DNA from: Chitinophaga sp. 180180018-3
Lineage (GTDB): Bacteria > Bacteroidota > Bacteroidia > Chitinophagales > Chitinophagaceae
NCBI RefSeq assembly: GCF_037893185.1
Contig: NZ_CP140772.1
Location: 4,092,001 to 4,156,000, forward strand
Reading direction: 5' to 3'
Length of the DNA: 64,000 bases
This document shows, in pieces, positions 28,401-36,107 of this stretch; position 1 is the first letter of the stretch; each line of letters opens with the position of its first letter. Below the pieces are notes generated by a model, which worked only from the letters and a program-made list of their open reading frames with translations, did not search any database and was not told the DNA's origin. A program made the translations under genes and the position numbers.

Positions 28401-28971
28401 TATCTGCGCCGTGCAGGGTGAAATAACCACCCTGATCGGTGATAGCTGCGATATTGGTTCCCTGCACCCGTACCGTTACTCCCGGGAGCGGTTCGCCTTT
28501 TTTATTGACCACCTTCCCTGTTACGTCCTGGGAAGCGGGCAACGCTTCGGCTGGCGCCACCTCTGCGAGCGATGCGGTTTTGCGGGCAATCACGATAGTA
28601 TTGCCCTCGATGCCAAAGCTTAGCGGCCGGTCTTTCAACAGCTTTTCCAGTGCTGTTTTCAGCGGTTGTTGCCGGATATCAGCCGTGATAGGCTGCACAT
28701 CCGACAGATCGCTGCTTCTGTAAAAAAACACGAAACCAGTTTGCTGTTTGATGATGGAAAATGCCTGTTGCAGTGGCATGTTCCTGCAGGAAAGAGTGAC
28801 AGTCTGCGATCTCACACTGGCGCAAACATGTAATGCCAGTACCGTTAAAAAAAGGGCGGTCAGTTTCATTGCTCTCCAGATTTTGGTGATGCGCGGTTGG
28901 TTCACCGAAGCCCTTATGCAGATGGATAAGGGACGATGCCCGCGTGTGTTGCGAACAACATTAATTTTCAT
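25435..28971 (-). CDS. SusC/RagA-family TonB-dependent transporter with STN domain
   Basis: This is an outer membrane importer of 1178 residues. It has a long N-terminal leader with a signal peptide near residues 35-56 (MKLTALFLTVLALHVCASVRSQ), an STN domain (about 57-130), a carboxypeptidase-like domain (about 150-225, GEPLPGVTVRVQGTN), a plug with VVVGYGSTKRKDLTGSVVSV and ATAIYGSKAANGVIIITTKKG, and a barrel ending YNLGIRFGF. The first in-frame ATG at 28971 is listed; long leaders of this kind occur in the family, but an ATG at 28869 gives a standard signal peptide. Sigma and FecR genes upstream point to substrate-controlled expression. Confidence 0.94.
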   Translation of the reverse strand: MKINVVRNTRGHRPLSICIRASVNQPRITKIWRAMKLTALFLTVLALHVCASVRSQTVTLSCRNMPLQQAFSIIKQQTGFVFFYRSSDLSDVQPITADIRQQPLKTALEKLLKDRPLSFGIEGNTIVIARKTASLAEVAPAEALPASQDVTGKVVNKKGEPLPGVTVRVQGTNIAAITDQGGYFTLHGADSRAVLQLTCVGYEAQTVALKGKAKIEVQLLPRIDDLNQYVVVGYGSTKRKDLTGSVVSVNVEEVKNVPYASIDQALAGKAAGVQVVQADGSPGGVAKIRIRGGTSLLGGNDPLYIIDGVQVTIQNRYIQNQAEVVNPIERGGNDDPNNGVGGSFSRGLNSLAGLNISDIESIDILKDASATAIYGSKAANGVIIITTKKGKLNQKPILEANYYAGMSAPIKEKLLNATQYVNILQEAARNLNAAKAAAGEDPDAKATKIIEHPESLGTANTDWLKLVLRNAISHNADISVRGGGSGSRYYTSLAYTKQDGAVKGTDFSRISGKISLDNEITSKLRIITNLDYGFTKNNITNGIYPAAMFAPPTLPAYNADGTPYRFLGSQIGGYDYRGYQSPLVLLDGINQGKTASMIGSLSGDYDILKDLKFRSTLSVNYNNYHQLNYVPSSAVVTSPEGVGNSNGGTGSQAQSEDVNLFFENVVTWDKQFNKNNRLNLVAGTSWQKYRFNSFSASGQGFPDDKFLNNLSSAAIALPPTGVSGQNTLLSFYMRANYALKEKYLLTFTGRSDASSKFPAHNRVGYFPSGGVAWRISEEPFMKNAKWVTELKLRASAGYTGTQNFGDYLYYTLYTPGSYGGVNALIPTQLGNNKIKWESTLQKDLGLDFELFNSRVRGVIGYYEKITTGLLLSSQLAPSSSYNTVIANIATISNKGLELDLRADFIKHKQFQWTGALNISGNRAKVTDINNDFGDPNNTGDAYFNSNTIVKKGESLGLFYGYKQTGIIQNQKQLDDYKKIFTYYMYFNPYLGIGDPMYEMGSDGFFQKTVVGHAQPKFYGGFTNTFTYKNFNLITLLTYSYGGQILYLADIQNKYTDSYTNRGARILQRWTPQNPGSDRPRLLLGNFPSGTSSSDVYDGSYIRLKSITLTYQLPARVAGNLHIREASVYASATNLFTITKYPGPDPEVSNNPYSLIDGASDVSTFPTVKQYNLGIRFGF

Positions 28972-29062
28972 ACCTTAGATTGGTTTTTGGTTGACAAATG
29001 TTTCTCATCCTCCCTTTATAAGGGCGGTGAAAAGCTTACCTGTTAGGGTTAACCATTGATCC

Positions 29063-29102
29063 AACCTGGTGCGGACGCCAATCCTGTGCACCAGGTTTTT
29101 TC
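29063..29102 (+). terminator. Terminator-like hairpin oriented against the flanking genes
   Basis: A perfect 10-bp stem (29063-29072 pairing with 29088-29097) is followed by a run of six T on the plus strand, the layout of an intrinsic terminator. Both flanking genes, FecR and SusC, are on the minus strand, where the stem has no U-tract after it. It may end an antisense RNA, or serve as a structural element in the SusC leader. Confidence 0.45.
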
Positions 29103-29254
29103 ATGGATGAACATAAGGCTCCCGGGTCCGGTGGACCTTATCTTTTCATAACCTGATATTACCGGATAGCTGGCTGTCAGGCCGCTGTACCGCCTCCTGA
29201 ATGGTTTGTAATGGCGGCTACTGTTTACAATTATGGTTGGTTAATGATACACGG

Positions 29255-30394
29255 TTACGGATATATTACCAGTTTTCTTCCCTCCTCCATCTTACACCTG
29301 ATTCCGGCCTGGGCCAATACTTTCAGCAATTGTTCCTGTGTAAGCGACCTTCCTATTTCCCCTGTGAAATCTCCTTCCGGTATGGCACCTGCATAAGTTA
29401 CATCGATATTGTACCACCGGGCCAATTGCCGCATCACAGAAGGTATATCGGCATTTTCAAAAGAAAAGTAGCCATTCTTCCAGGCGATCACATTGTTGAC
29501 ATCAATATGTTTATGCCATTCGATGTTATTGCTTCCGGCAGCCACAGACGCCTGCTGACCGGGCTCCAGATGCCCGTAGGCGGCCGATGTTCTTACCAAC
29601 ACGGCCCCTTCGAGCAGTGTGGTCCGGATAGCTTTCTCATCTTCATAGGCATTGACATTAAAATGTGTTCCTAATACCAGGATATCTACATTATTCACCT
29701 TTACTTCAAACGGCGATGACGCATCGCTGGCTACTTCAAAATATGCTTCTCCTGTTACGGTTACTTTCCTTCCGCTTTTAGCAAACGAAGTGGGGTAACT
29801 GACAGAAGAGGTAGCGTTCAGCCACACGTCTGTACCATCGGGCAACGTTACTTTAAACTGGCCGCCACGGGGCGTGCGCAGCACGTTGTAGCCGTTCGTT
29901 GTGGTGGTGTGGTCGTCTTTATAAACGATCTGGCCTTTGCTCGTTTTCAGCACATGCATGCCCTGCAATGCCAGCTGGCCGGTGCTCACACTGTCGAGGT
30001 TCAGCACGGAACCATCTGCCAGCGTCAGCGTGGCTTTATCTTCTCCCGGGGTGATCACCGCAGGCTTTGCTGCCATGGGCCGTGGTTTTGTGGTATGCGG
30101 CCACAAATACCAGGTACTGGTGCCAATTAATATTAATACCGCAGCAGCCGCTTTCCAGTGTCTGCGCCATAACGGTACCGTCTTTGTGGCCGCGGGCTGT
30201 GTAACAGCCGCTACACGCTGGTACATACGGGCTTTCAGCGTTTCTTCTGCTTCATCGCCGGCAGCTTCGATCTCAGCGGTCAGTTCCTGCTCATTATAAG
30301 CATTATACCACTCCAGCAAGAGGGCTTTTTCCTCTTCACTGGCCAGACCAGCAAGATATTTTTTCGACAATATGGCCAGTTTGTTCTTGTCCAT
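29255..30394 (-). CDS. FecR-family anti-sigma factor
   Basis: This is an inner membrane anti-sigma regulator of 379 residues. It has a cytoplasmic N-terminal part (LAILSKKYLAGLASEEEKALLLEWYN), one transmembrane helix at about residues 81-98 (AAAAVLILIGTSTWYLW), a FecR domain (VLRTPRGGQFKVTLPDGTDVWLNATSSVSYP), and a DUF4974-like C-terminus (SFENADIPSVMRQLARWYNIDV). It should receive the signal from the STN domain of the SusC protein encoded next. The gap to SusC is 283 bp, longer than in the first locus, and holds two strong hairpins. Confidence 0.93.
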   Translation of the reverse strand: MDKNKLAILSKKYLAGLASEEEKALLLEWYNAYNEQELTAEIEAAGDEAEETLKARMYQRVAAVTQPAATKTVPLWRRHWKAAAAVLILIGTSTWYLWPHTTKPRPMAAKPAVITPGEDKATLTLADGSVLNLDSVSTGQLALQGMHVLKTSKGQIVYKDDHTTTTNGYNVLRTPRGGQFKVTLPDGTDVWLNATSSVSYPTSFAKSGRKVTVTGEAYFEVASDASSPFEVKVNNVDILVLGTHFNVNAYEDEKAIRTTLLEGAVLVRTSAAYGHLEPGQQASVAAGSNNIEWHKHIDVNNVIAWKNGYFSFENADIPSVMRQLARWYNIDVTYAGAIPEGDFTGEIGRSLTQEQLLKVLAQAGIRCKMEEGRKLVIYP

Positions 30395-30486
30395 GTACCA
30401 TTAGAATTTACAGGTTGCTATTAGTATAGTCGGAATTTGACGCCTCCACCCTACCTCGAGGGAAAATTTTTTTTGCCCCTGTTTTG

Positions 30487-31047
30487 TTATAGTGAAAAGA
30501 AAGAATGGAAATAGTTACGGAACTGTATCCGTAATCGTTGCAAGGCTTTGGTGATATGCTTTTCCACCGCTTTCTCAGAGATCTGCAATTCGGTGGCTAT
30601 TTCTTTGTTACTCAATCCCCGGTTACGGCTGTAGCTAAAAACAAGGCGGCATTTTTCGGGCAGGAGGTGCAGCTGTTCATTCATCGACTGTTCCAGGAAT
30701 CTCAGCTGGGCGGTTTCATCGGTGATGGCGTGCAGGGATTCGGGCATAGCATCCATGTTCGTCACGGGAGCGAGGCGGGATAGCAGGTTAAATACTGCAT
30801 AACGACTGGCAGTGGCCAGGTAAGCGGGTAGTGAGCGGATGATCGACTGCTGCCGGCGTTGCCATAAGCCGGTGAATACGTCCTGCACAACATCTTCTGC
30901 CTGTTCCCTGGAGCGTAAGCGGTCGTACGCCAATACATAAAGACGTTTCCAATACCGGTTGTAGATCTCGGTAAAGGCATGGTGGTCGTTCTCACTCATT
31001 AACTGAACCAGCTCATCATCGTCATGGCAGGCGTAATCTCTCATCAT
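30487..31047 (-). CDS. ECF RNA polymerase sigma factor
   Basis: This is a 186-residue ECF sigma factor. Region 2 is AFTEIYNRYWKRLYVLAYDRLRSREQAEDVVQDVFTGLWQRR, and region 4 is LPEKCRLVFSYSRNRGLSNKEIATELQISEKAVEKHITKALQRLR, a LuxR-like helix-turn-helix typical of Bacteroidota sigma factors in SusC/SusD loci. It precedes FecR by 92 bp. Two ATG codons at 31047 and 31044 both fit as starts. By position it should control the SusC/SusD/thioredoxin operon. Confidence 0.93.
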   Translation of the reverse strand: MMRDYACHDDDELVQLMSENDHHAFTEIYNRYWKRLYVLAYDRLRSREQAEDVVQDVFTGLWQRRQQSIIRSLPAYLATASRYAVFNLLSRLAPVTNMDAMPESLHAITDETAQLRFLEQSMNEQLHLLPEKCRLVFSYSRNRGLSNKEIATELQISEKAVEKHITKALQRLRIQFRNYFHSFFSL

Positions 31048-31220
31048 GTTGGTTTATATATCGTTGCTATAGGCGCCGGTTGGTTGATTGCATTCATAAT
31101 CGCTTGCACAGTAAAGCTAAGGTTTAAGGGGAAGATAAACAAGCTGCGCGGGAAAATGCCTGCTGCGCATAAAAAAGCGCAGCGACTGGATGCCGCGGCG
31201 CTATACTTCTTTGTTAGTTG

Positions 31221-34200
31221 TTATTGTTTTATTTCTGTCAGCATTTCTTTTACGGCAGCTTCCAGCTGAGTATCCTTACCTGCCAGGAAATCTTCATATC
31301 TCAATGGTACACGAATATCCGGCTCCAGCTGCATATTTTCTGTTGGCCGGCCTTCCTTGCCGATAGTGCCTACCATCGGGATACCGAATACAATAGTGGG
31401 GTCGATCTGTGTTTCCCACCATACTGCAGTACCAGTACCCGGTACCGGCATACCGATTAGTTTTCCGATATTACCTTGTTTGTAAACATATGGGAAGATG
31501 AAAGCATCGCTGTAGTTTCCTTCGCTCATGAGCACACAACTGGGGCGCTGCCACTGACCTGTAGGTTCTCCGCCTTTTACCTTTTCGCCCTGCGGTGCAA
31601 AATCAAGATATTTCTTACCACTGAGGAAACTATACAGATCGTCGTGCAGCCATCCGCCTCCGTTGAAGCGGGTGTCGACGATAAGCGCTTTCTTATCCTT
31701 GTTGCGTCCCATCACTTCATCATAAACAGAGCGGTAGCTGGCATCGTTCATGCCCTGCACATGTACGTAGCCTACCTGGCCATTGCTCAGGCGATCTACC
31801 ATATCGCGCATGGTGTTTACCCAGCGTTTGTACAGCAGGTTGTTTTCCTCTCCTGCGCTGATAGGTTTTACTGTTTCTTCCCAACGGGCTTTGGTACCAG
31901 GGTTGTACACATTTACCAGTACATTTTTCCCGGCTTTACGGTTCAGCAGTGTCGCCCAGTCTGCATCAGCAGTGATAGCTTCACCATCTATCTTCTCGAT
32001 AACATCTCCCTTCTTTAATTTACATTCGGCCCTGTCGAATGGTCCGCCTGCAATGACTTCCGTTACTTTCAGTCCGTTGCCGGCTGTCGTCTCATCATAA
32101 AACAATCCCAGGGAAGCAGTCACATCACCACCCTCGGCCTGGTGGGCATAACGGCCGCCGGTGTGGGAACCATTCAGTTCACCCAGCAGTTCGCTCAGCA
32201 GTTCTTCAAAATCGTAGCCATTGCTGATATGCGGCAGGAAGCGGGCGTAGTTATCGCCATACATTTTCCAGTCGATGTTGCGGAGAGTAGGATCATAGAA
32301 TTTCTCTTTCACCTGTTTCCAGGCATGCCAGAAAATATATTTACGTTCTTCATCTTCATTCAGTGCCTGTTCGGTACTGATAGCTACCGGCGTTATTTTT
32401 CCACTGCCGGTTTCCACTTTCACCACGCTGCCGCGGTTGCTGACAAAAAGTGTATTGCCATCCTTGCTGAGTGCGATATCGCCCGGAGTACCGCCCAGTT
32501 TAGCGAGGATTTTTGTTTCGCGGGTACGCGGTTCGGTTACCCACAGGTCGTATCCTTTTTCAAAGGCGGCCATGTAATACAGCTTGCTGGCGTCTTTATT
32601 CAGCACATAATCACCGATAGAAGCGCTGTTGATGGTCAGCCGCAGTTTCCGGTTCTCCAGGTCGTTGAAATCGGGCTGAAAGCCTTTTTTAGCAGCAGTG
32701 GAATCTTTGGTTTTAGCAGCAGAGTCCTTACCCGGCTTAGCATCTTTCTCCTTCAGGAGGTTGAATTCATCTTTCGACAATTTGAATTTATCGTAAGTAT
32801 CCTGGTCGAAGAAAACCGCGTAGATATCTACTTCCCGGCTGCCTTGTTTGGCGAGAGATTTACGGCCGTCCCGGTTGCTGGTCCAGGTAAGCATCTTACC
32901 GTCGTCCGCCCATTTGCTGTTGTATTCACCGAACCCGCTCTTCACCGGATAGATGGCCTCACCTTTGCCGTCGGCCGGAATCAGGGCCACATTCGCCCGG
33001 TCGAAATATCCCTGCTGATCGTCTACCGCGATCCACTTTCCATCGGGGCTCCATTCGAAGCTCCAGTCGCCATCGGCATAGGAATGATTATGTCCGGCGG
33101 GAAGCAGGGTACGACTTTTACCGGAGGCGATGTTAAATACTTTGAGGATATTACGGTTCTCTATATACGCAATTTCTTTCCCGTCGGGGGAGAACACCGG
33201 CTGAAACTCTTCCGCAGCGGTAGCAATCAACGGTTCTTCCTTCAGCAGTGTGGCGGCAAAGAAGTAGGGTTCTTCCTTGCGTACTTTGGTGGTCTGGTAA
33301 ATGTCCCAGTTGCCGTTGCGTTCAGCAGCATAGATCAGGCGTTTACCATCGGGCGACCAGCGCACCATTCTTTCCTGTTGCGGCGTATTGGTGATACGTT
33401 TGGTCATATTGCCTTCCACGCTGGTCACGTATACTTCGCCTCTGGCCACAAAGGCCATTTCCTTGCCATCGGGGCTCATCGCAAATTCGGTAGTGTTACC
33501 GCTGACAGGGATATTCCTGACAGTGGCCGCCCGGCCATCGTTGAAAATGCGGACATCCAGTTTACGGGGCTGTTCGCCCTCTTTCAGCGTATATATTTCC
33601 CCGTTATAGGTAAAACAAAGTGTATTATTATCTGATTTAGACAGGTTACGCACCGGGTGTTTGGAGAAGCTGGTCAGCTGCTGCATGCTGTTTTTATCCG
33701 ACAGCGACGCCTTGAACAGGTTCTGGGAGATGCCACCCTTCTCGCTGAGATAGTAGATGGTGTTGCCACTGCCAAAAAGCGGTTCTCTGTCTTCTCCGGC
33801 GTATTCTGATACCTTTTCGTAGGTACCTTTGGCCACATCCATGACCCATATATCCCTTGTTACAGCAGAGATGTGGTGTTTACGCATGGGATCTTCATAT
33901 CCCTTGCGGTCCTGGAAAATGATTTTGTTACCGGCAGCATTGTAGTGAGCAACATCGGTGCCGGCAGCGCTGATCAGTAGCGGCCTGCCGCCTGTTACCG
34001 GAACGGTATACATGTTCCTGAACAAACGATAAGGAAACCTTACACTTGTAGCGGGAGCATTCCGTATGCTTCCAAAAAGCACCTGCTTATTGTCGGGCGT
34101 AAAATCGTAGGGAAAGTCGCCGGCGCTGTTGGTGGTTAGTCTTACCGGCGTACCACCGGTAGCGGGCATTACAAACACATCGAAGTTGCCGTAACGGTCG

Positions 34201-34445
34201 CTCGCAAAAGCGATATACTTCCCATCGTGGCTCCAGACAGGCATCATATCATGTGCCTGATGGATGGTAAGCGGCACTGCTACGCCTCCTTTAGTATCAA
34301 CCCGGTAAATATCTCCCTTATAACCGAAAGCAATTGTGCTACCATCCGGGGAAATAGCCGGATTTCGCAACCATAGGGCATTTTCCTGGGCATAGGTAGT
34401 GGCAGCCATCAGCATGGCTGCACATCCGAATAATAACTTCTTCAT
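31221..34445 (-). CDS. Tricorn-like S41 family protease
   Basis: This is a large secreted serine protease of 1074 residues. It has a Sec signal peptide (MKKLLFGCAAMLMAATTYAQ), a WD40/TolB-like propeller (NPAISPDGSTIAFGYKGDIYRV, MMPVWSHDGKYIAFASDRYGN), a second propeller, a core region, a PDZ-like domain (GPFDRAECKLKKGDVIEKIDG), and the S41 catalytic part (KALIVDTRFNGGGWLHDDL and MSEGNYSDAF with the likely nucleophile Ser979). Tricorn-type proteases trim peptides. The start at 34445 is set by the signal peptide. It stands alone and probably has its own promoter. Confidence 0.92.
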   Translation of the reverse strand: MKKLLFGCAAMLMAATTYAQENALWLRNPAISPDGSTIAFGYKGDIYRVDTKGGVAVPLTIHQAHDMMPVWSHDGKYIAFASDRYGNFDVFVMPATGGTPVRLTTNSAGDFPYDFTPDNKQVLFGSIRNAPATSVRFPYRLFRNMYTVPVTGGRPLLISAAGTDVAHYNAAGNKIIFQDRKGYEDPMRKHHISAVTRDIWVMDVAKGTYEKVSEYAGEDREPLFGSGNTIYYLSEKGGISQNLFKASLSDKNSMQQLTSFSKHPVRNLSKSDNNTLCFTYNGEIYTLKEGEQPRKLDVRIFNDGRAATVRNIPVSGNTTEFAMSPDGKEMAFVARGEVYVTSVEGNMTKRITNTPQQERMVRWSPDGKRLIYAAERNGNWDIYQTTKVRKEEPYFFAATLLKEEPLIATAAEEFQPVFSPDGKEIAYIENRNILKVFNIASGKSRTLLPAGHNHSYADGDWSFEWSPDGKWIAVDDQQGYFDRANVALIPADGKGEAIYPVKSGFGEYNSKWADDGKMLTWTSNRDGRKSLAKQGSREVDIYAVFFDQDTYDKFKLSKDEFNLLKEKDAKPGKDSAAKTKDSTAAKKGFQPDFNDLENRKLRLTINSASIGDYVLNKDASKLYYMAAFEKGYDLWVTEPRTRETKILAKLGGTPGDIALSKDGNTLFVSNRGSVVKVETGSGKITPVAISTEQALNEDEERKYIFWHAWKQVKEKFYDPTLRNIDWKMYGDNYARFLPHISNGYDFEELLSELLGELNGSHTGGRYAHQAEGGDVTASLGLFYDETTAGNGLKVTEVIAGGPFDRAECKLKKGDVIEKIDGEAITADADWATLLNRKAGKNVLVNVYNPGTKARWEETVKPISAGEENNLLYKRWVNTMRDMVDRLSNGQVGYVHVQGMNDASYRSVYDEVMGRNKDKKALIVDTRFNGGGWLHDDLYSFLSGKKYLDFAPQGEKVKGGEPTGQWQRPSCVLMSEGNYSDAFIFPYVYKQGNIGKLIGMPVPGTGTAVWWETQIDPTIVFGIPMVGTIGKEGRPTENMQLEPDIRVPLRYEDFLAGKDTQLEAAVKEMLTEIKQ

Positions 34446-34490
34446 AAGCGATATCAGATCTGTTGTTAAACTCAGCAAAATGCTGACAGG

Positions 34491-34521
34491 GTAAAATAAG
34501 CAATGCCTGTATTTTTGTCAA
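34491..34521 (-). promoter_or_regulatory. Possible promoter of the tricorn protease gene
   Basis: On the minus strand a TTG (34521-34519) is followed after 20 bases by TATTTTAC (34498-34491). This agrees at six of eight positions with the Bacteroidota -7 box TAnnTTTG, at the expected spacing. It lies about 46 bp upstream of the ATG. The match is partial. Confidence 0.35.
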
Positions 34522-34562
34522 CCCTAATAATGATAAATGGCAGATGAAGATTAACAAAGGTA

Positions 34563-35171
34563 CTATCTGAACATAGTGCGGAATATACGGTCCCACAGTG
34601 TGGAGCTTACCCCGAACCCCAGATCGTCGTTTTTGTAATGATGCAGGTGATGGTTTCGCCACAATGGTTTCAGCCATTTGAAAGGTGGCGCCCATGCGTG
34701 GATGGCATAATGCATGCTGCCATAAGCCAGGTAGCCTGATACGAATCCCGGGAAAAACACGAATGCGTTATCATCCATCAGGAGATAAAAGATGGTGAAG
34801 AGAAATGAAGAGATGAGCAGGCTTGGTACCGGCGGCATGAACAGGCGTTGCTTATCCCGTGGATATTCGTGATGGTTGCCATGCAGCGTGTAGGTAACTC
34901 TTTTTGCAATGGGATTTTCGCTTACCCAATGAAAAATAAACCGGTGCGCCAGGTACTCGAACAGCGTCCAGCAGAACAGGGCTCCTATATAAGTTAATAC
35001 GATCCTCCATCCCGGGTACTGCAACGTGGTAGCACTGTAATAGAGCATATAACCGATGACAGGCAGGTAAATACCGAAAATGATGGCCGGATGGGTTTTC
35101 GTGAGCAACTCGAGATAGCGGTTGCTGAATAGTTGGGCCTGGCCTTTGTTATGTACTTTTTCGAATTTCAT
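34563..35171 (-). CDS. Sterol desaturase / fatty acid 2-hydroxylase family membrane enzyme
   Basis: This is a 202-residue integral membrane di-iron oxygenase. The histidine clusters of the family are all present: HRFIFH, HGNHHEYPRD, MHYAIHAW and RNHHLHHY. Hydrophobic helices surround them (IIFGIYLPVIGYMLYYSATTL, LISSFLFTIFYLLM). The spacing is closest to the Scs7/FA2H type, which hydroxylates fatty acids of ceramides. That fits a Bacteroidota cell, where sphingolipids are known to occur in several genera. No lipid gene lies beside it, so the substrate is inferred from motif spacing alone. Confidence 0.85.
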   Translation of the reverse strand: MKFEKVHNKGQAQLFSNRYLELLTKTHPAIIFGIYLPVIGYMLYYSATTLQYPGWRIVLTYIGALFCWTLFEYLAHRFIFHWVSENPIAKRVTYTLHGNHHEYPRDKQRLFMPPVPSLLISSFLFTIFYLLMDDNAFVFFPGFVSGYLAYGSMHYAIHAWAPPFKWLKPLWRNHHLHHYKNDDLGFGVSSTLWDRIFRTMFR

Positions 35172-35237
35172 ATAAGCGGTGATTGGGATGTAAGTTGGGG
35201 TGATTGCGGGTTTTATCCATTTATTGGCGGATGAGTT

Positions 35238-35282
35238 GGGGGATTTTTGGGTTGAGGTGGGGGAAAATGGGGTTGAGGTGGG
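35238..35282 (+). other. G-quadruplex-type G-tract cluster
   Basis: Five G-tracts (GGGGG, GGG, GGGGG, GGGG, GGG) are separated by loops of 5-7 bases on the plus strand, and the phrase GGTTGAGGTGGG occurs twice. This satisfies the usual pattern for an intramolecular G-quadruplex. It lies between the ORF6N gene stop and the hydroxylase start, on the template strand for both. Confidence 0.6.
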
Positions 35283-35287
35283 ATGAC

Positions 35288-35836
35288 TTATTCCGTTGTT
35301 TTGTAATGCCGGGTAAACCCAATCATATTACGCGGTTCCTGTTGCGGGTTAAGTAATTCTTTAAGGTATTCAAAGATTAACTGTATATCCTTATCGTAGC
35401 CAGCAGTCTTCTTTTCCAGCTGTTCCAGCTTCAGTAAAATATCTCTGTGCGTTAGTATGATCTCCCGCATTCTCGTAAAAATCCTGATGATCTGAATATT
35501 GACGGCTATTGCCCTTTCACTGTTCAGGATACAGGACAACATGGTAACACCATGTTCTGTAAAACAAAATGGCGCATAACGGAGGCCCTGGCGATCTTGT
35601 TTGGAGGACGCAAATTGCGTCCTCCAATTTTCTAATTCCTTTGCGTTCATTTCAAACATAAAATCGCCAGGGAAGCGGGTTTTGTTTCTTCTAACGGCCT
35701 CTTTCAGGCGTTTGGTTTCTACACCGTATAGTACTGCAAGATCACGGTCCAGCATTATTTTCTGGCCTCTGACGAAATAGATCTTGCCTGTCACAATTTC
35801 ATCTGGCACCAAAGGGTGTGCCTTGGGTTTTGTCAT
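35288..35836 (-). CDS. ORF6N-domain DNA-binding protein
   Basis: This is a 182-residue protein whose N-terminal half matches the ORF6N domain: GKIYFVRGQKIMLDRDLAVLYGVETKRLKEAVRRNKTRFPGDFMFEMNAKELENWR. The GLRYAPFCFTEHGVTMLSCIL stretch is characteristic. The C-terminal half is a predicted coiled coil (RDILLKLEQLEKKTAGYDKDIQLIFEYLKELL). ORF6N/KilA-N proteins come from phages and mobile elements but are scattered singly through Bacteroidota chromosomes. The ATG at 35836 is used because the upstream open frame has no domain sequence. The target and role are unknown. Confidence 0.88.
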   Translation of the reverse strand: MTKPKAHPLVPDEIVTGKIYFVRGQKIMLDRDLAVLYGVETKRLKEAVRRNKTRFPGDFMFEMNAKELENWRTQFASSKQDRQGLRYAPFCFTEHGVTMLSCILNSERAIAVNIQIIRIFTRMREIILTHRDILLKLEQLEKKTAGYDKDIQLIFEYLKELLNPQQEPRNMIGFTRHYKTTE

Positions 35837-36107
35837 ATAGTATATAATTTTATCGTTTTTGTAAAATATCTGGTAATCGATCACTCGCGGTAACCACCTG
35901 TGTTTCGTGAGTATACAGTTGGAAGGGAACGATAGGCAACAAACGAATTTATTTATAGGCGGTACAATAACTTTGGGAGAGAATTCTCTGTTAAAAATCG
36001 GATAGACAATTTTCAACAACTCTAAAAGTAAAGAAATTTATATTAAAACATACTCTCAATGTCTAAAAAATTCAAACCAGCTATATATTTGATTAATTCT
36101 CTAACAC

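Noticed and set aside
31162..31183. GCTGCGC...GCGCAGC hairpin downstream of the tricorn protease gene as a terminator
   Set aside because: The stem is only 7 bp and no U-tract follows on the minus strand.
32142..33635. A 497-codon plus-strand open frame opposite the tricorn protease gene
   Set aside because: It lies wholly within a clear S41 protease gene and has no domain character of its own.
35288..35836. ORF6N gene as evidence for a prophage
   Set aside because: No integrase, structural or lysis genes are nearby; single ORF6N genes are common in Bacteroidota chromosomes.
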